Counted from the stretch's first letter, positions 32,247 to 41,622 are shown. The stretch is DNA of 55,108 nt from an uncultured Bacteroidota bacterium (GCA_903835005.1 CAILLK010000001.1:1-55108), one strand, 5' to 3'. Translations and numbers: made by a program. Notes: generated by a model not told the origin, from the sequence alone.

Positions 32247-33860
32247 TCACTTTCCCTCAACCCTGTTCAAGCCCGCCTTGGCCTGGTTGTCTATCGAATT
32301 CTGAAAATCATGTTCAGGCATGGCAAGGCACTCTTTATAGCTGGCCATAGCCTGTTGGTTGCTGCCTGCCTGTTCGTAAATCCTTCCTTTTTGCAGTGCT
32401 GCCCTGGCTGCAAATTGCTCGTGTCTGTTTTTGCCTGCAGCTATAGTATACTGGTAAAATTCCAGTGCCTTGCTGCTGTTACCTGTCTCCTCATATATCC
32501 TGCCCCTCCTGAAGCAGTATTCTTCCTTATCGGCAATATTGGTCAGGCTGGCCTTGTCTATAATGTTCAGCACCGCAAGCGCCTGGCTGTAATACCCGCC
32601 CTCTGTCAGGTACCGGCACTGCAGCAGCTTCCGCATGGGCCATATGTTTTTCTCCCCGAATTTTTCGGCCTGCTTATCGGCATCAATCCTGGCCATACCT
32701 TGCTGTGTTATTTGTTTTTTGCAATACTCTGCCTTTGCGGTATTCCCGGCTATATACCAGGCAAAAGCCATTTTCTGCCACGCATCTTTTATAAACAGTT
32801 CACTCTTGTTTTTTTCCAGGTACCGACCGAAATAATAAGTGCAGCCCGTATCACTTTTACATAAAAGAGCCATACCCATCTGGTAATCAAACACCGGGTA
32901 GTTTTTATATTCCGGCTCAGTCATTGCAGCATTAAGGGTTTCTATAGCCGCATCGGCCTTCCGGTAATCCAGCGCCAGGTTCACTTTTACAAATGTATGC
33001 AGCAGGTTGTTTTTGTTGGCAAACCGGCTATTGGCGATGTATTCCCATACCCCCTTCTGATCGGCAACCAGGTAAAACCGGGTGAACAGGTAATACAATT
33101 GCGTTTCCGCATACAGCGGTTGCTCCGCATTATGGGTATTTACAAATGCCTCAAGCTGGCTGGTACCCTTCCTTACACTGCCCCTGATGCCAAACAGCGC
33201 CGCCAGCCATTTATAATTATCAGGCACTGAGCCTGCCACAGCCTCCTGCAGACCCGAAAAAACCGCATTATACTCAAACTGCGGATACAGCTTTTTATTC
33301 TCCTTAAGCAACAGAAAAGACTTACGGAAATACAGTGCCTGATGATACATATCCCCCATACGCATATTGATCAACGCCCAGTGCAGATATACCCCCGATT
33401 TGGTGAACCGGTACCACGGCGAGTTATGGTCACCCTGCTCCAGCAGCTTCAGCCGCTGGTCCATATGCGCTTCGCGGCGTTTATATTCTTCCTTATCGCA
33501 GTTCAGCAGCAGCACTATGCAGTCTTCATAATCTGCTATATAGGTGGCCATCAGGTTGTAAGGATTGGTGGTAACCTCATTCAGTAAAGCGCCATGCCCA
33601 TCGGCAAAATGCAGCGACATATAGCTCTGGTAAGCCCTGTTGCAATTGCTGTTGTAGTCAAAAACATAACCAGCTGCAGTCGCTGTGGTAGAATTATAAA
33701 TAAGGATACAGAATAAAAATACCTGAATGATATTAGACTGTGCCCACCCGGAAATTGCGTCCTTAAAAAAGAAATATGCAAATAGCGTCTTCGCGCCTTT
33801 GCGTGAGCTATTTTTCTTCTCCTTTAAAAAGCCTGACCGGTATGGCACAAAACGCCTCAT
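32247..33860 (-). CDS. Exported TPR-repeat protein
   Basis: A 537-residue protein. The TPR units are in the C-terminal half (EEYCFRRGRIYEETGNSSKA, ALQKGRIYEQAGSNQQAMAS); the rest is helical and TPR-like. The ATG at 33860 is 4 nt after a TATCTTTA box and is chosen as start. The hydrophobic signal-like helix comes late, near residues 40-60 (NIIQVFLFCILIYNS), behind a 35-residue basic stretch, part of which is encoded by a dispersed repeat (33785-33807). Either the signal sequence was extended by a repeat insertion, or a non-ATG start nearer the helix is used. No partner is recognised. Confidence 0.78.
   Translation of the reverse strand: MRRFVPYRSGFLKEKKNSSRKGAKTLFAYFFFKDAISGWAQSNIIQVFLFCILIYNSTTATAAGYVFDYNSNCNRAYQSYMSLHFADGHGALLNEVTTNPYNLMATYIADYEDCIVLLLNCDKEEYKRREAHMDQRLKLLEQGDHNSPWYRFTKSGVYLHWALINMRMGDMYHQALYFRKSFLLLKENKKLYPQFEYNAVFSGLQEAVAGSVPDNYKWLAALFGIRGSVRKGTSQLEAFVNTHNAEQPLYAETQLYYLFTRFYLVADQKGVWEYIANSRFANKNNLLHTFVKVNLALDYRKADAAIETLNAAMTEPEYKNYPVFDYQMGMALLCKSDTGCTYYFGRYLEKNKSELFIKDAWQKMAFAWYIAGNTAKAEYCKKQITQQGMARIDADKQAEKFGEKNIWPMRKLLQCRYLTEGGYYSQALAVLNIIDKASLTNIADKEEYCFRRGRIYEETGNSSKALEFYQYTIAAGKNRHEQFAARAALQKGRIYEQAGSNQQAMASYKECLAMPEHDFQNSIDNQAKAGLNRVEGK
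33785..33807. repeat. Dispersed repeat GCGTCTTCGCGCCTTTGCGT inside the TPR gene
   Basis: Read on the minus strand it starts CTCACGCAAAGGCGCGAAG. Intergenic elements with CACGCAAAGGCGC are very common in bacterial genomes. Here the element lies in frame and encodes part of SRKGAKTLFAYF. Confidence 0.5.
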
Positions 33861-33864
33861 GGCA

Positions 33865-33872
33865 TAAAGATA
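33865..33872 (-). promoter_or_regulatory. -7 box TATCTTTA with leaderless spacing
   Basis: One mismatch to TAnnTTTG, on the minus strand, ending 4 nt before the ATG at 33860. Confidence 0.5.
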
Positions 33873-33984
33873 AGGCAACTACAGGCGAACCCGCTAAACC
33901 CACCCATTTCCACCCGCTTTTGTGAAGTAAACTATAAAAACATAACTCTTTAAGTATTCATTTGCTGCCATTGCGGTTAAAACC

Positions 33985-34003
33985 TATCTTTGACATATAT
34001 TTG
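33985..34003 (+). promoter_or_regulatory. Two adjacent -7 boxes upstream of the Cys-rich lipoprotein
   Basis: TATCTTTG (33985-33992) and TATATTTG (33996-34003) both fit TAnnTTTG. They would give a leader of about 130 nt before the ATG at 34137. The leader holds two very short ATG frames: 9 codons plus stop from 34006, and 19 codons plus stop from 34059. Confidence 0.5.
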
Positions 34004-34136
34004 ATATGAAAAACCAGATAGTTCACAACCGGTAATTTGCTGATAAAATATAGTGCGCATGAAAAATAATTGGCGTGCAATATTCAGCCTGTATCCGGAG
34101 TTATTATCCGGTAACTAAAAAAATAAATATTTTCAG

Positions 34137-34700
34137 ATGAAAATAATAAAACCAGTTTTAATAACCTTCATTCTCTCCTTAGGAATATTCTGTGGTGTAC
34201 TGTATACATCCTGCTCCAAAGATGGCTGCAAGGGTGTCAATTGCCTCAATGGCTGCTCCTGTAGCGGCGGGCAATGCGGCAATCCCAAACCAGGCATTGG
34301 CGGCGTAAACTGCCAGACCATATACCGGAACCTTTATCCATATACCTATAAAGGTGTAGTTAATTTCAACGGCCACATTGATTCGCTCACCACTATCGAC
34401 AGCAATTTCAACTATGATTTACTGGCATTTTCTCCTAATAGCGGCGATACCATGAATTATGAAACCATGACTGTACTCTGGCAAGACAGCACCGGCACTA
34501 AACTGCTGGTAACCCTACCCATTATCCTTACCCAGAATGCCGCCTCCGGTTCCGACTTTACCGTACCCAGCATTGCTGCCGATTCATTTACCTACTCCGG
34601 CTACGGAAACGTAAGCACCGTAAGCGCATCCATGTACCTCACCCGCATCAGCAAGTCTACATCCGAAACCATCAGTTTCAATAGCTTCAGCAGGAAGTAA
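34137..34700 (+). CDS. Cys-rich N-terminal lipoprotein
   Basis: A 187-residue lipoprotein with lipobox LYTSC (Cys26), followed by a compact Cys-rich segment (CKGVNCLNGCSCSGGQC), EGF-like in its spacing, and then a beta-rich domain (YTYKGVVNFNGHIDSL, DTMNYETMTVLWQDSTG). Repetitive Thr/Ser composition at the end suggests a surface-exposed beta-sandwich. No named family is recognised. The leader is long and has two candidate promoters. Confidence 0.75.
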   Translation: MKIIKPVLITFILSLGIFCGVLYTSCSKDGCKGVNCLNGCSCSGGQCGNPKPGIGGVNCQTIYRNLYPYTYKGVVNFNGHIDSLTTIDSNFNYDLLAFSPNSGDTMNYETMTVLWQDSTGTKLLVTLPIILTQNAASGSDFTVPSIAADSFTYSGYGNVSTVSASMYLTRISKSTSETISFNSFSRK

Positions 34701-34789
34701 GGAGTATTAAGTTCGTTGTCCGGGCTTAAATCTTCACAAAATGGGAAATTTCAGGCCAAAACCGGAAGTAAAACCAGAAGTTTTTAATT

Positions 34790-35071
34790 TTACTTCTTTA
34801 AAGGAATTGATGCTGGTGCATGAACCACGGTATCTGTTTTCTTTACCGTTGCAGCCGCATCGTTCCGCTGTTTCAGAATAGCATCGGCTCTTTCGGCCTC
34901 AACCGCTTTAAGGGTAGAATCATTTTTAGCAGCATTCTCCACTTCGCGCTGATGAACTTTGGCATTTACAATCGAATCAATCTGCCGCAACTGGTCTTGG
35001 GTCTTATCCTTGCCGCCGCACGAAATAAATAATAAGGGAAGAGCAACCAGGAGTATAAATTTATGGATCAT
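34790..35071 (-). CDS. Small coiled-coil lipoprotein
   Basis: A 93-residue lipoprotein from the ATG at 35071 (MIHKFILLVALPLLFISCGG, Cys18); the frame runs 18 codons further upstream without signal-peptide character. The mature part is a charged helix (DQLRQIDSIVNAKVHQREVE, ERADAILKQRNDAA) that probably forms a coiled coil. No family is recognised. It is convergent with the Cys-rich lipoprotein gene to its left. Confidence 0.65.
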   Translation of the reverse strand: MIHKFILLVALPLLFISCGGKDKTQDQLRQIDSIVNAKVHQREVENAAKNDSTLKAVEAERADAILKQRNDAAATVKKTDTVVHAPASIPLKK

Positions 35072-35197
35072 TAATTGGTGATTAACTGCTGCAAAATTAT
35101 TGCTATTCCGCCAGCAAACAAGCAATTATAACCAGGTAGTATAAATAACCCTCCGGGCTGGTTACAATTTAGCAATACTGAGTACACCTTGATTTTG

Positions 35198-35205
35198 TAT
35201 ATTTG
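35198..35205 (+). promoter_or_regulatory. -7 box TATATTTG of the DUF4337 gene
   Basis: A perfect TAnnTTTG match 16 nt before the ATG at 35222. Confidence 0.6.
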
Positions 35206-35221
35206 AACTGAAATTTCTTAT

Positions 35222-35776
35222 ATGGAAGAATTGGAAGACCCGACAGAGAAACTGAAGGAAACGCTTGAAGCCCTTGAACATAAGGAAGAAGCGGAAGAAA
35301 AAAGAGAGCGGTGGACTTCTTCAGTGGCTTTGACAACTGCTTTTATAGCAGTACTGGCTGCCATAGCCGGCATGATGGCCGGCCATCATGCAAATGAGGG
35401 TATGCTCGATCAAATCAAAGCTTCGGATAAATGGGCTTTTTACCAGGCCAAAAGCATAAAAAGCGAAATGGCCTCAAATACCATACAGTTGCTTACAGCT
35501 ATTGGTAAAGAGGTACCGGCCGAAAATGCACAGAAAAAAGCCGGCCTCGAAAAAGATAAAGCCGATATAAAGGCTGATGCCGAAGGTTCCGAAAAGAGCT
35601 CGGAAGAGCATATGCATGAGCATATAGTGTTTTCCAGGGCTGTTACCATTTTCCAGGTAGCCATAGCTATATCTGCTATTGCAATTGTTACCCGCAAAAA
35701 ATTTATGTGGTACCTCAGTATGGCCCTGGCAGCCCTGGCAAGTATATTCCTGGTGCTTGGCTTCTTAGCCCATTAG
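35222..35776 (+). CDS. DUF4337-family membrane protein
   Basis: A 184-residue protein: an acidic N-terminal helix (KLKETLEALEHKEEAEEKRE), a first membrane helix (about residues 36-52), a soluble charged middle region (MLDQIKASDKWAFYQAKSIK and an AEGSEKSSEEH part), and two closing helices (about residues 138-155 and 160-180). This matches DUF4337, of unknown function. Single gene, convergent with RidA (2 nt between stops). Confidence 0.85.
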   Translation: MEELEDPTEKLKETLEALEHKEEAEEKRERWTSSVALTTAFIAVLAAIAGMMAGHHANEGMLDQIKASDKWAFYQAKSIKSEMASNTIQLLTAIGKEVPAENAQKKAGLEKDKADIKADAEGSEKSSEEHMHEHIVFSRAVTIFQVAIAISAIAIVTRKKFMWYLSMALAALASIFLVLGFLAH

Positions 35777-35778
35777 GC

Positions 35779-36195
35779 TCAGTCAACAGTAGCTATACAC
35801 TTCAGCTCTATGGCTATGGCAGTAGGCAGCGATTCAATACCTATTGTAGTGCGGCAGGGCTGATTATCTTTAAAGTATTCGGCATAGATCTTATTATAGG
35901 TCTGAAAGTCGCGCTTCATATTCACCAGGAAAACGGTTACATCTATAAGTTGGTCCCAGTTGCTGCCACTCTCCTCCAGTATGGTGCGCACATTATCAAA
36001 TACACTCCGGCACTGTTCTGCAAAATCAAACTCAGTATAGTTGCCGTGCTTGTCGGTTTTCAGCCCAGGTATTTCATCGGTGCCAGCCTTGCGGGGCCCC
36101 ACCCCCGAAAGGAACAAAAGATTGCCCGCTCGCCGGGCATGAGGATATAAACCAACAGGTTTGGGAGCTTTATCGGTAGAGAATTGCTGCAACAT
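35779..36195 (-). CDS. RidA-family protein (2-aminomuconate deaminase-like)
   Basis: A 138-residue RidA/YjgF-family protein. The conserved catalytic Arg stands in PCRTTIGIESLP, and the N-terminal pattern KAPKPVGLYPHARRAGNLLF, FLSGVGPR is the version found in RidA-type 2-aminomuconate deaminases of the tryptophan/kynurenine route. Standard RidA hydrolyses reactive enamines; which reaction applies cannot be decided here, since no kynurenine genes are nearby. Confidence 0.85.
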   Translation of the reverse strand: MLQQFSTDKAPKPVGLYPHARRAGNLLFLSGVGPRKAGTDEIPGLKTDKHGNYTEFDFAEQCRSVFDNVRTILEESGSNWDQLIDVTVFLVNMKRDFQTYNKIYAEYFKDNQPCRTTIGIESLPTAIAIELKCIATVD

Positions 36196-36263
36196 TTTTC
36201 AAAATTAAGGTAAAACAGTAAAATCAAATAGTATTACGAAATTTTTACGGATAATTGAATCAT

Positions 36264-36292
36264 CAGCCATTAAGTCATTGAGCCATTAAGCC
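36264..36292. repeat. Degenerate GCCATTAAGTCATTGAGCC repeat
   Basis: CAGCCATTAAG, TCATTGAGCCATTAAG units directly at the 3' end of the membrane protein gene. The same units are found at 49686-49724. Confidence 0.5.
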
Positions 36293-36293
36293 C

Positions 36294-37001
36294 TTACCTC
36301 ATATATACCCACGCTAGTAGTTGCGCCAGAAAACCTATGATATACCCCAGCCACAGGTCACCCCTCTGGTGTGCACCCAATATCATGCGGGCTGAGCCTA
36401 TAATACCGGCAACAATTATAGCGGTAAACAGGGCAATAACCAGGTTGGCGGGCCCTGATAACATCATCACAACCAGGATACCAATCATACCACCGGCAGC
36501 AGTGGTATGCAGGCTTATCTTGGTAAAAATATTGATCATAAACAAAGCTATAATACCCCACAAATTACCGAGCAATAATACCTTATAAATAAGCGGCGCT
36601 GCAGGTGGTGGGTTAGGATTATTTACTGTGGCAACACCCATACTGTTGAACACATGACTGATCCAGAAGTAAAAGATCATAGTTGCCATAAGCGGTATCG
36701 TGCGCTCGCGGGCTGTTGGCATCTGGTAGCTGCTGATAAAGCCCAGTTGCTTCATCAGTAAAATACTGAACAGAGGAAAGAACACCGCGGTCATGCCGAT
36801 ATTGATAAACCACAGCCCCATTTGCTTTGGTGGAAGACCTATAAACCCGCCCGGCTCCAGCTTATAGATAACATAGGTCATTATGAGCGGGAAGAAAACG
36901 GGATGGCAGATCCAGGAGATAATAGTAGCCATTATCCGTAGCGGCTCGGGCTGTGTTGACTGGCTTTTTACCTGGCTATTTATTTGTTGGGGAGCGCTCA
37001 A
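36294..37001 (-). CDS. PAP2-like polytopic membrane protein
   Basis: A 235-residue protein with about six hydrophobic helices. It resembles the membrane part of PAP2-type proteins: TKISLHTTAAGGMIG and RMILGAHQRGDLWLGYIIGF stand where PAP2 enzymes have SxHxTxS and SRxxxGxHxxxD motifs (here S-L-H-T-T and R..LGAHQRGD). The first catalytic motif (KxxxxxxRP) is not clearly present, so phosphatase activity is doubtful. It is followed on its left by the GCCATTAAG-type repeat. Confidence 0.65.
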   Translation of the reverse strand: MSAPQQINSQVKSQSTQPEPLRIMATIISWICHPVFFPLIMTYVIYKLEPGGFIGLPPKQMGLWFINIGMTAVFFPLFSILLMKQLGFISSYQMPTARERTIPLMATMIFYFWISHVFNSMGVATVNNPNPPPAAPLIYKVLLLGNLWGIIALFMINIFTKISLHTTAAGGMIGILVVMMLSGPANLVIALFTAIIVAGIIGSARMILGAHQRGDLWLGYIIGFLAQLLAWVYMR

Positions 37002-37006
37002 AATAT

Positions 37007-37600
37007 TTATTTGGTTTCGGTAAAGAATGGGGCTAAGAAATCGTGAAAGGGTTGAAGATATTCATGATATAGATTCCAATGTTCGGGTTTACGGAAGTTT
37101 CTGAACGACTCAACCCTAAGATCATTTTTTTTAGCGATTTTGTCTTCTTTAGGAAGCAAAGCATCCAGGTAAGAATATATTCTGGATTTATCTAAAGGGA
37201 GATTATAATCCTTTACACACTCCTCATATTTCGAGAAGCAATCAATCAGCACTCTCTCTGAAGCAATTTCTGTCAATAAGTTTTCAATATTGCCAGTTGA
37301 AATATTATTTGGGAAAAGGAACAGATGAATGGGTACATTATATTCCTGGAAATCACCCAATACTTCGGTTTGTCTTTTTAAAAAATCATTATCGGCATCA
37401 AGTATAAGGACTATTTGTTTGCCTTCATTATAACTTTCAGTGATAAGCGGGTAGATACCTCCGCCTCTTTTATATCCTGACCATGAATTTAAGATATCGA
37501 AACTCTTGTCCGGCAAATCAATTTCATACAATTCACGGATGTAATCTTTAATAAATTTCACATCTCCGGGACCCTCGGTAAATATTTTTATGTCCGCCAT
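37007..37600 (-). CDS. TOPRIM-like DUF3226 protein, second gene of an AAA+TOPRIM pair
   Basis: A 197-residue protein. The ATG at 37600 (MADIKIFTEGPGDVKFI) is used: it follows the ATPase stop by 1 nt. TOPRIM-type acidic residues are visible: E9 in FTEGPGD; D68, D70 and D72 in LILDADND; E106 in TGNIENLL. The pattern LFLFPNNISTGNIENLL is typical of DUF3226. TOPRIM partners of OLD/PARIS-like ATPases act as nucleases or toxins when released. The A+T-rich composition differs from the neighbours on both sides and suggests transfer. Confidence 0.78.
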   Translation of the reverse strand: MADIKIFTEGPGDVKFIKDYIRELYEIDLPDKSFDILNSWSGYKRGGGIYPLITESYNEGKQIVLILDADNDFLKRQTEVLGDFQEYNVPIHLFLFPNNISTGNIENLLTEIASERVLIDCFSKYEECVKDYNLPLDKSRIYSYLDALLPKEDKIAKKNDLRVESFRNFRKPEHWNLYHEYLQPFHDFLAPFFTETK

Positions 37601-37601
37601 T

Positions 37602-38654
37602 TTACCTGATTTCGCTATATGCGTATAAAGAGTTTTCGAATTGCTCAAAATTGTAAGTATAGGCTTTGATCCCGACTTTAGTGTCCGCTAATTTTATTAT
37701 TCTGCCTTCATTCTCAAAGCCCAATTCCTGCAATGCTTCTGTATAATATTGAATACACTCTTTTGAATGGGTAGTTGCAAAAATCTGAACGTTTTTATTC
37801 TTCGCACTCTGTAATACTTTCTTCAAAAACTCCTTCATTCTGCTATAGTGGATACCGGTATCTATTTCATCAATCATTAACCTACCCGCTTCACAAAATT
37901 CTAATTCTAATAAATATCTAAAAAATTTTATAAATCCATCACCGAATTCTGATAAAGGAATCAAATCATTCTCAGCCTCTCTGACTGCAATAACATTTTG
38001 TCCTGGAATCAAGACTGGATTAGTTTCTATTGAGATTAAATCAGGAATGAAATACTTCAAAGTCAATATTAGCTCCTCTTTTTTTTGACTTGAAATAATG
38101 AGCCGGGAAAACATTTTGATTAATTCATCATTATACAAATTGTTATACCCAACAAAAGGAGGATAGGGTGTATAATTTCCGTCAACAGCATATGAGATAA
38201 ATTTCAGTATTGGCTCATCATTGTTCAATGAAAATTCTATCAGGTATTTATCACCTTTATGTACTTTTAAAAAGCCGTTTAGGTTGTCAATTTCTGAAGA
38301 AGTAAGGCTGCTTTTGTTTCTTTTTTTTACTGAAAAATTATTAACCTTATTTTCATTTAAATATTCATAAGTATAGTTGATTGATTGATTCTTATTTTTC
38401 AGATAAAAATCAAGGTAGTTCATTATTTCAGCATCAGAAATATTTATCTTTTTGTATTCTTCGAGTACTTGCCAGGTATTATGCAAAAACTGATCATAAT
38501 TCTCATCATCAAACAATAAAGCCTCAAGCAATGTAGTCTTCCCCACATTATTATCCCCCACTATCAGGTTAAACTGCCCGATATCGTTTACCTCAAGGCT
38601 GTCGAACCGCTTAAAGTTCTCCACCTTGAAATAACTCAGATGTTTTGTTTCCAT
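37602..38654 (-). CDS. OLD-like AAA ATPase (AAA_15/21), first gene of an AAA+TOPRIM pair
   Basis: A 350-residue ABC-type ATPase of the OLD/RecF-like group: Walker A GDNNVGKT (residues 33-40) after FKVENFKRF, a signature-like LSEFGDG (234-240), Walker B RLMIDEID (258-265) and a switch His in ATTHSKE (H296). Unlike full OLD nucleases it has no TOPRIM domain; that is supplied by the next gene 1 nt downstream. Known relatives in split form are anti-phage systems, in which the ATPase senses a phage protein and controls the effector. It has its own -7 box (38672-38679), just outside the metH stop. Confidence 0.82.
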   Translation of the reverse strand: METKHLSYFKVENFKRFDSLEVNDIGQFNLIVGDNNVGKTTLLEALLFDDENYDQFLHNTWQVLEEYKKINISDAEIMNYLDFYLKNKNQSINYTYEYLNENKVNNFSVKKRNKSSLTSSEIDNLNGFLKVHKGDKYLIEFSLNNDEPILKFISYAVDGNYTPYPPFVGYNNLYNDELIKMFSRLIISSQKKEELILTLKYFIPDLISIETNPVLIPGQNVIAVREAENDLIPLSEFGDGFIKFFRYLLELEFCEAGRLMIDEIDTGIHYSRMKEFLKKVLQSAKNKNVQIFATTHSKECIQYYTEALQELGFENEGRIIKLADTKVGIKAYTYNFEQFENSLYAYSEIR

Positions 38655-38671
38655 TTTAAAGAATTATACTA

Positions 38672-38679
38672 CAAATCTA
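38672..38679 (-). promoter_or_regulatory. -7 box TAGATTTG of the AAA+TOPRIM operon
   Basis: A perfect TAnnTTTG match on the minus strand, 17 nt before the ATG at 38654 and only 5 nt beyond the metH stop, so the pair can be expressed apart from metH. Confidence 0.55.
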
Positions 38680-38684
38680 ATCAA

Positions 38685-41405
38685 CTAATCCAAAACCGGC
38701 GATAACCACCGGCTCATTTCTTCCAGGCTCATTGCCTTGCGCCTCGCATAGTCGTGAAGCTGGTCCTGCTCTATATGGTTAATACCGAAATAATGGCTTT
38801 CGGGATGACTGAAGTACCACCCACAAACAGATGCACCTGGATACATAGCGAGTGATTCGGTAAGTTGTATGCCTGCAAACTCTGTTGCTTTCAGCAGGTC
38901 AAACAGCTTGTACTTCTCGGTATGGTCGGGGCAGGCGGGGTAGCCGGGTGCCGGGCGTATGCCCTGGTACTTCTCCTTTACCAGCTCTTCTATGGCTATG
39001 TTCTCCTCTTTGGCATAGCCCCAGAATTCTGTCCTTACCCGCTTGTGCAATACTTCGGCAAATGCCTCTGCCAGCCTGTCGGCCATTGCCTGCAGCATTA
39101 TTTTGCTGTAGTCATCGTGGTCGTCTGTAAAGCGCTTTATGTGCGGCTCTATTCCATGTATACTCACTGCAAAAGCGCCCATATAATCCTTCACCTCATG
39201 CTCACCGCCAAAGGTGTATGGCTTTATAAAATCAGACAAGGAGAAACAAGGCTGGTTAGCCGCCTTCTTTACCTGTTGCCGCAGCGATTCAAGATGATAA
39301 AGTTCTTTTCCCTGCTCATCCAGCAATACCACTGTATCGGGAGCAATTTTCTTGGCCTCCCATATACCTATAACCCCCTTTGCTGTTAGCCATTTTTCCT
39401 GCACTATCTTATCCAGCAGGGCGTTGGCATCGTTATACAATTTGGTTGCTTCCACACCCACTGTTGCATCCTTAAGTATTTCGGGGAATTTGCCGCTCAT
39501 TTCCCACGCTATAAAGAATGGGCCCCAATCTATATACCGGCGTATCTCTGCCAGGTCATAACCATCAAACACCTTTGTACCCAGCAGTTCCGGTTTGGGC
39601 GGTGTATAGGTGGTCCAGTCAATTTTTGCTGCACTGGCCTGGGCCTGTTCAAAAGGTATGTATTGCTTTATTGTTTTCTTATTGGCAAAGTCGTCTCTCA
39701 GCTTATCATACTCTGCATTTATATTACTCAGAAACTGTTCTTTTGCTTCCTTATTCAGCAGGTTGCCGGCCACTGTCACACTTCGGCTGGCATCCAGCAC
39801 GTGCACTACTCCATGGTCGTATTGCTGGGCTATCTTCACGGCGGTATGCATGCGGCTGGTAGTAGCGCCGCCTATCAGTAATGGCTGCTTCATGCCCCTG
39901 CGTTTCATTTCTTTTGCCACATGCACCATCTCATCCAGCGATGGTGTAATCAGGCCGCTGAGGCCGATAATGTCTGCATTTTCTTTTATGGCAGTATCCA
40001 GTATTTTATCTGCAGCCACCATTACGCCCAGGTCTATTACATCATAGCCATTACAGCCAAGTACAACGCCCACAATGTTTTTGCCTATATCATGCACATC
40101 ACCCTTTACAGTAGCCATCAGTATTTTTGCAGCTCCTGCGCTCTCTTCATTTATTGTTCCGGCGGCTATGTGTGCCAGGCGGCGTTCTTCTTTCTCAGCT
40201 TCTATAAACGGGAACAGGTATGCCACGCTTTTCTTCATTACCCTTGCGCTCTTCACTACCTGTGGCAGAAACATTTTCCCACTGCCAAACAGGTCGCCCA
40301 CCACATTCATGCCATCCATCAGCGGACCTTCTATCACATCCAGCGGCTTGGGGTATTTCAGCCGGGCCACTTCGGTATCTGCATCTATATAGTCGGTTAT
40401 GCCATTTACCAGTGCGTGTTTCAGGCGCTCTTCCACCACATTGCTGCGCCATGCATCATCTGCCTTTACCTCTTTGCCCTTGGCCTGTACGGTATCGGCA
40501 AATGTTACCAGTTTCTCAGTGGCCTCTGGGTTGCGGTTTAGTATCACATCTTCGCACAATTCGCGCAGCCTGGGTTCTATTTCATCATAAACCACCAGCG
40601 CTCCTGCATTCACAATACCCATATCCATACCGGCTTTAATGGCGTGGTACAGAAACACACTGTGCATAGCCTCGCGCACCACATCATTTCCCCTGAACGA
40701 AAAAGAGATATTGCTCACTCCGCCACTCACCCTTGTCAGTGGCATCCGCTGCTTTATTATGCGCGTAGCTTCAATAAAGTCAACTCCGTAATTATTATGC
40801 TCTTCAATACCTGTTGCTATTGCAAAAATATTGGGGTCGAAAATGATATCCTGCGGATGGAAACCCACCTGCTCTGTAAGTATTTTATAGGCCCGCTCAC
40901 TTATGTTTACCTTTTTCTCCAGTGTATCGGCCTGGCCATTTTCATCAAATGCCATTACTATTACCGACGCGCCATAGCTGCGGCATATTTCGGCCTGCTC
41001 CATAAACTTTTCTTCCCCCTCCTTCATGGAGATAGAATTGACAATGCACTTGCCCTGAATGCACTTCAATCCTGCCTCAATGATCGGGAACTTGGAAGAA
41101 TCGAGCATGATGGGTATCCTGGCAATATCCGGCTCTGCCTGGAGCAGGTTTACAAAGGTGGTCATGGCCTGCACACCTTCCAGAAGGGCATCATCCATGT
41201 TGATGTCCAGTATCTGGGCACCACTTTCCACTTGCTGGCGGGCCACACTCAGCGCTTCTTCATATTTATTTTCCCTGATGAGCCGTGCAAACTTCTTCGA
41301 ACCGGTAACATTGGTTCGCTCACCCACGTTCACAAAATTCGTTTCCGGCCTCACTATAAGCGGCTCCAGGCCACTCAATCTTAAAAATGGTCTAATTTCG
41401 GGCAT
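38685..41405 (-). CDS. metH: B12-dependent methionine synthase without homocysteine domain
   Basis: A 906-residue protein; full MetH has about 1200. It begins at the pterin/folate domain ([29 protein letters not shown]), followed by the cobalamin-binding module with DVHDIGKN (H at about residue 438), GLSGLI and LIGGATT, and the C-terminal activation domain with [18 protein letters not shown]. The N-terminal homocysteine-binding, zinc-dependent domain is absent and must come from another gene, as in other Bacteroidota. The start at 41405 is fixed by the TACCTTTG box at 41428-41435; an upstream in-frame Met at 41525 lies before the promoter. Confidence 0.95.
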   Translation of the reverse strand: MPEIRPFLRLSGLEPLIVRPETNFVNVGERTNVTGSKKFARLIRENKYEEALSVARQQVESGAQILDINMDDALLEGVQAMTTFVNLLQAEPDIARIPIMLDSSKFPIIEAGLKCIQGKCIVNSISMKEGEEKFMEQAEICRSYGASVIVMAFDENGQADTLEKKVNISERAYKILTEQVGFHPQDIIFDPNIFAIATGIEEHNNYGVDFIEATRIIKQRMPLTRVSGGVSNISFSFRGNDVVREAMHSVFLYHAIKAGMDMGIVNAGALVVYDEIEPRLRELCEDVILNRNPEATEKLVTFADTVQAKGKEVKADDAWRSNVVEERLKHALVNGITDYIDADTEVARLKYPKPLDVIEGPLMDGMNVVGDLFGSGKMFLPQVVKSARVMKKSVAYLFPFIEAEKEERRLAHIAAGTINEESAGAAKILMATVKGDVHDIGKNIVGVVLGCNGYDVIDLGVMVAADKILDTAIKENADIIGLSGLITPSLDEMVHVAKEMKRRGMKQPLLIGGATTSRMHTAVKIAQQYDHGVVHVLDASRSVTVAGNLLNKEAKEQFLSNINAEYDKLRDDFANKKTIKQYIPFEQAQASAAKIDWTTYTPPKPELLGTKVFDGYDLAEIRRYIDWGPFFIAWEMSGKFPEILKDATVGVEATKLYNDANALLDKIVQEKWLTAKGVIGIWEAKKIAPDTVVLLDEQGKELYHLESLRQQVKKAANQPCFSLSDFIKPYTFGGEHEVKDYMGAFAVSIHGIEPHIKRFTDDHDDYSKIMLQAMADRLAEAFAEVLHKRVRTEFWGYAKEENIAIEELVKEKYQGIRPAPGYPACPDHTEKYKLFDLLKATEFAGIQLTESLAMYPGASVCGWYFSHPESHYFGINHIEQDQLHDYARRKAMSLEEMSRWLSPVLD

Positions 41406-41427
41406 TGGCAATATATAAAAATGTGTG

Positions 41428-41435
41428 CAAAGGTA
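41428..41435 (-). promoter_or_regulatory. -7 box TACCTTTG of metH
   Basis: A perfect match on the minus strand, 22 nt before the ATG at 41405. No riboswitch-sized leader is possible in this space, so metH is not under a B12 riboswitch if this promoter is the main one. Confidence 0.6.
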
Positions 41436-41537
41436 GTGAATATTAAGACCTGCTAAGCCATGCGGCAAAAACATGCGAATTAAATATATTTGTCGGGAAG
41501 CGCTTTGGTTATTTTGTCCTGCCAACTTTTACCTGCA

Positions 41538-41565
41538 TAAAAAACCACGATCCGCGGATCGTGGT
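41538..41565 (-). terminator. Rho-independent terminator of rho
   Basis: A perfect palindrome of 22 nt (41544-41565; arms ACCACGATCCG and CGGATCGTGGT) followed on the minus strand by TTTTTT. It ends the rho transcript 57 nt after its stop codon. Confidence 0.85.
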
Positions 41566-41622
41566 AATATTCATTTTTTAATCGTTCCTTATTTTATTCT
41601 ATCTGCTTTTTAGTTTGTATGC

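Noticed and set aside
41428..41622. Cobalamin riboswitch before metH
   Set aside because: The -7 box lies 22 nt from the start codon, and the space upstream is taken by the rho terminator; no B12-box-like element was seen.
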